From NCBI GenBank assembly GCA_004555915.1, contig SFJM01000018.1, forward strand, positions 1-64,000: DNA of 64,000 nt, given 5' to 3'. Below, in pieces: positions 62,899 to 64,000 of this stretch. Every line of letters begins with the position of its first letter. Positions within the stretch are counted from its first letter, which is position 1. The stretch is from Clostridiales bacterium (lineage in GTDB: Bacteria; Bacillota; Clostridia; Oscillospirales; Butyricicoccaceae). A program made the position numbers and the translations under genes. The notes below the pieces were generated by a model. That model did no database searches and had not been told where the DNA came from. It saw nothing but the letters and a program-made list of their open reading frames with translations.

Positions 62899-62926
62899 TT
62901 GACAAAGATTCTAGAACCAGTATAAT
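62899..62926 (+). promoter_or_regulatory. Promoter of the acyl-CoA dehydrogenase operon
   Basis: TTGACA, 16-base spacer, TATAAT; both hexamers perfect. Leader of about 140 bases follows. Nothing recognised in 62,767-62,898. Confidence 0.9.
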
Positions 62927-62932
62927 ATTATC

Positions 62933-62953
62933 GTATACATGTGTGTTGTATAC
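62933..62953. promoter_or_regulatory. Putative operator downstream of the -10
   Basis: Perfect palindrome GTATACA-N7-TGTATAC covering the transcription start. Well placed for a repressor; the factor is not known. Confidence 0.5.
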
Positions 62954-62993
62954 ACATTAACCCGCATTCCAAAAGCTGCAATATGCCTTTTCG

Positions 62994-63035
62994 CTGAAAG
63001 CCAGATCAGCCCAAATGTGTAGAGCAGGCTTTCAG
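62994..63035 (+). promoter_or_regulatory. Terminator-like hairpin in the acyl-CoA dehydrogenase leader
   Basis: CTGAAAGCC / GGCTTTCAG with a 24-base loop and, after a short gap, eight T, all ahead of the ribosome-binding site GGGAGG. Could be an attenuator. Confidence 0.45.
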
Positions 63036-63068
63036 TTGGAATTCATTTTTTTTGGGAGGTTTACTGGT

Positions 63069-64000
63069 ATGGATTTTAGGCTTACTAAAGAGCAGGCACT
63101 GGTTCAGAAGATGTGCCGTGAATTCGCGGTTAACGAAATCGAACCGATTGCTGCAGAAATTGATGAGCAGGAGCGCTATCCGCACGAGACCGTAGAAAAG
63201 ATGCGCAGATATGGTCTGATGGGCATTCAGTTCCCGAAGGAACTGGGCGGCTCCGGCGGCGACACCATCTGCTATTCTATCGCTATTGAAGAAGCAGCTC
63301 GCTTCTGCGGTACCACCGGCTGTATTATTTCTTCTCACGCAACTCTGGGTGCATGGCCGATCTTCAAGTACGGCACACCGGAGCAGAAGGAGAAGTGGCT
63401 GCGTCCGCTGATCGACGGTCATAAGACCGGTGCGTTCGGCCTGACCGAGCCGAATGCCGGCACCGACGCTGCTGGCCAGCAGACCATCGCTGTCAAGCAG
63501 GAAGATGGTTCTTACATCGTAAACGGCTCTAAGGTATTTATTACCGGCGGCGGCATTGCAGATACCTACGTTATCTTCGCAATGACCGATAAGAGCAAGG
63601 GCACCCGCGGTATTTCCGCATTTATTGTAGATAAGGATGATCCGGGATTCTCCATCGGCAAGATCGAGCATAAGATGGGTATCCGCGGCTCCCAGACTTC
63701 CGAGCTGGTATTTGAAGACATGGTTCTGCCGGCAGACCGTCTGCTGGGCAAGGAAGGCCAGGGCTTCAAGATCGCTATGACCACGCTGGACGGCGGCCGT
63801 ATCGGTATCGCTTCCCAGGCACTGGGTATTGCACAGGGCGCACTGGATCAGGCTGTTGCTTACATGAAGGAACGTGTACAGTTCGGTCGTCCGATTTCCA
63901 AGTTCCAGGGCCTGCAGTGGATGGTAGCTGACATGGAAACCCAGATTGAGGCTGCTCGTCTGCTGGTTCGCCGTGCTGCATTCAACAAGGACAATGGTCT
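63069..64000 (+). CDS. Acyl-CoA dehydrogenase, short-chain (butyryl-CoA type), cut by the window edge
   Basis: The first 310 codons are present. MDFRLTKEQALVQKMCREFA at the start, the FAD-contact FGLTEPNAGTDAAGQQT, FITGGGIADTYVIFAM and GHKT-type segments, and FGRPISKFQGLQWMVADME are typical of Clostridium Bcd. The catalytic Glu, near residue 367, lies outside. It reduces crotonyl-CoA to butyryl-CoA, normally with EtfAB and next to hbd, crt or etf genes; the next genes are not visible. ATG follows GGGAGG at about nine bases. Assignment to butyrate synthesis is inferred from similarity only. Confidence 0.9.
   Translation, partial: MDFRLTKEQALVQKMCREFAVNEIEPIAAEIDEQERYPHETVEKMRRYGLMGIQFPKELGGSGGDTICYSIAIEEAARFCGTTGCIISSHATLGAWPIFKYGTPEQKEKWLRPLIDGHKTGAFGLTEPNAGTDAAGQQTIAVKQEDGSYIVNGSKVFITGGGIADTYVIFAMTDKSKGTRGISAFIVDKDDPGFSIGKIEHKMGIRGSQTSELVFEDMVLPADRLLGKEGQGFKIAMTTLDGGRIGIASQALGIAQGALDQAVAYMKERVQFGRPISKFQGLQWMVADMETQIEAARLLVRRAAFNKDNG

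Noticed and set aside
62933..62953. Rex redox-repressor site before the acyl-CoA dehydrogenase
   Set aside because: The palindrome GTATACA-N7-TGTATAC does not match the TTGTGAA-type Rex consensus, so no factor is named.

Overview
The window looks like a chromosomal segment around the replication origin of a low-to-mid GC Gram-positive anaerobe of the class Clostridia. The order dnaA-dnaN-yaaA-recF-remB-gyrB-gyrA on one side and rpmH-rnpA-yidD-yidC-jag-mnmE-mnmG-rsmG-parA-parB-serS on the other is the classic Firmicutes origin neighbourhood. A CIRCE element, spore-type peptidoglycan-binding genes and an acyl-CoA dehydrogenase of butyrate-pathway type at the right edge fit a gut butyrate producer (Oscillospirales, Butyricicoccus/Agathobaculum-like). 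That placement is an inference from gene content, not a measured one.

Layout. The left edge (1-455) holds the leader and four tandem strong promoters of an rRNA operon that lies outside the window. From there to about 40.6 kb almost everything is on the minus strand, reading away from the origin: a UPF0340 protein, GNAT, GntR, a Sel1-repeat protein, clpB, glgB, a DEAD-box helicase, a two-component system, a processive glycosyltransferase, mfd, iscU/iscS-type Fe-S genes, a Gfo/Idh/MocA oxidoreductase, rsmI, a NPPY methyltransferase, rnhA, gyrA, gyrB, remB, recF, yaaA and dnaN. Plus-strand exceptions are the Big2/pseudo-deacetylase gene, DUF1836, AraC, a PrsA-like lipoprotein and a thioesterase. 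The origin lies at 40.6-42.4 kb, with DnaA boxes and a DnaA-trio-like tract on both sides of dnaA. To the right genes run on the plus strand: ribosomal and membrane-insertion genes, tRNA modification, the parABS partition system with three perfect parS sites, serS, a polysaccharide deacetylase, nadE and the start of an acyl-CoA dehydrogenase. A minus-strand block at 55.0-58.2 kb carries peptidoglycan-binding and lipoprotein genes.

Most notable content. Two unannotated small-protein loci have the full anatomy of type I toxin-antitoxin modules: (a) 28,988-29,259, a 33-residue membrane peptide whose ribosome-binding site is locked in a hairpin and faces a convergent antisense RNA carrying a 13-nt repeat complementary to its start region (Fst/par-like); (b) 47,478-47,873, a 35-residue holin-like peptide of TxpA/BsrG type with a locked ribosome-binding site and a convergent antisense RNA from a consensus promoter. 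The window is also peppered with at least a dozen full or partial copies of a structured, MITE-like inverted-repeat element of about 150-170 bp. Its stems show compensatory base changes, and its orientation mostly follows the replichore. A second hairpin repeat family occurs as two tandem pairs.

Limits: calls come from reading motifs by eye. No database or folding program was run. Promoter and terminator calls are pattern matches.
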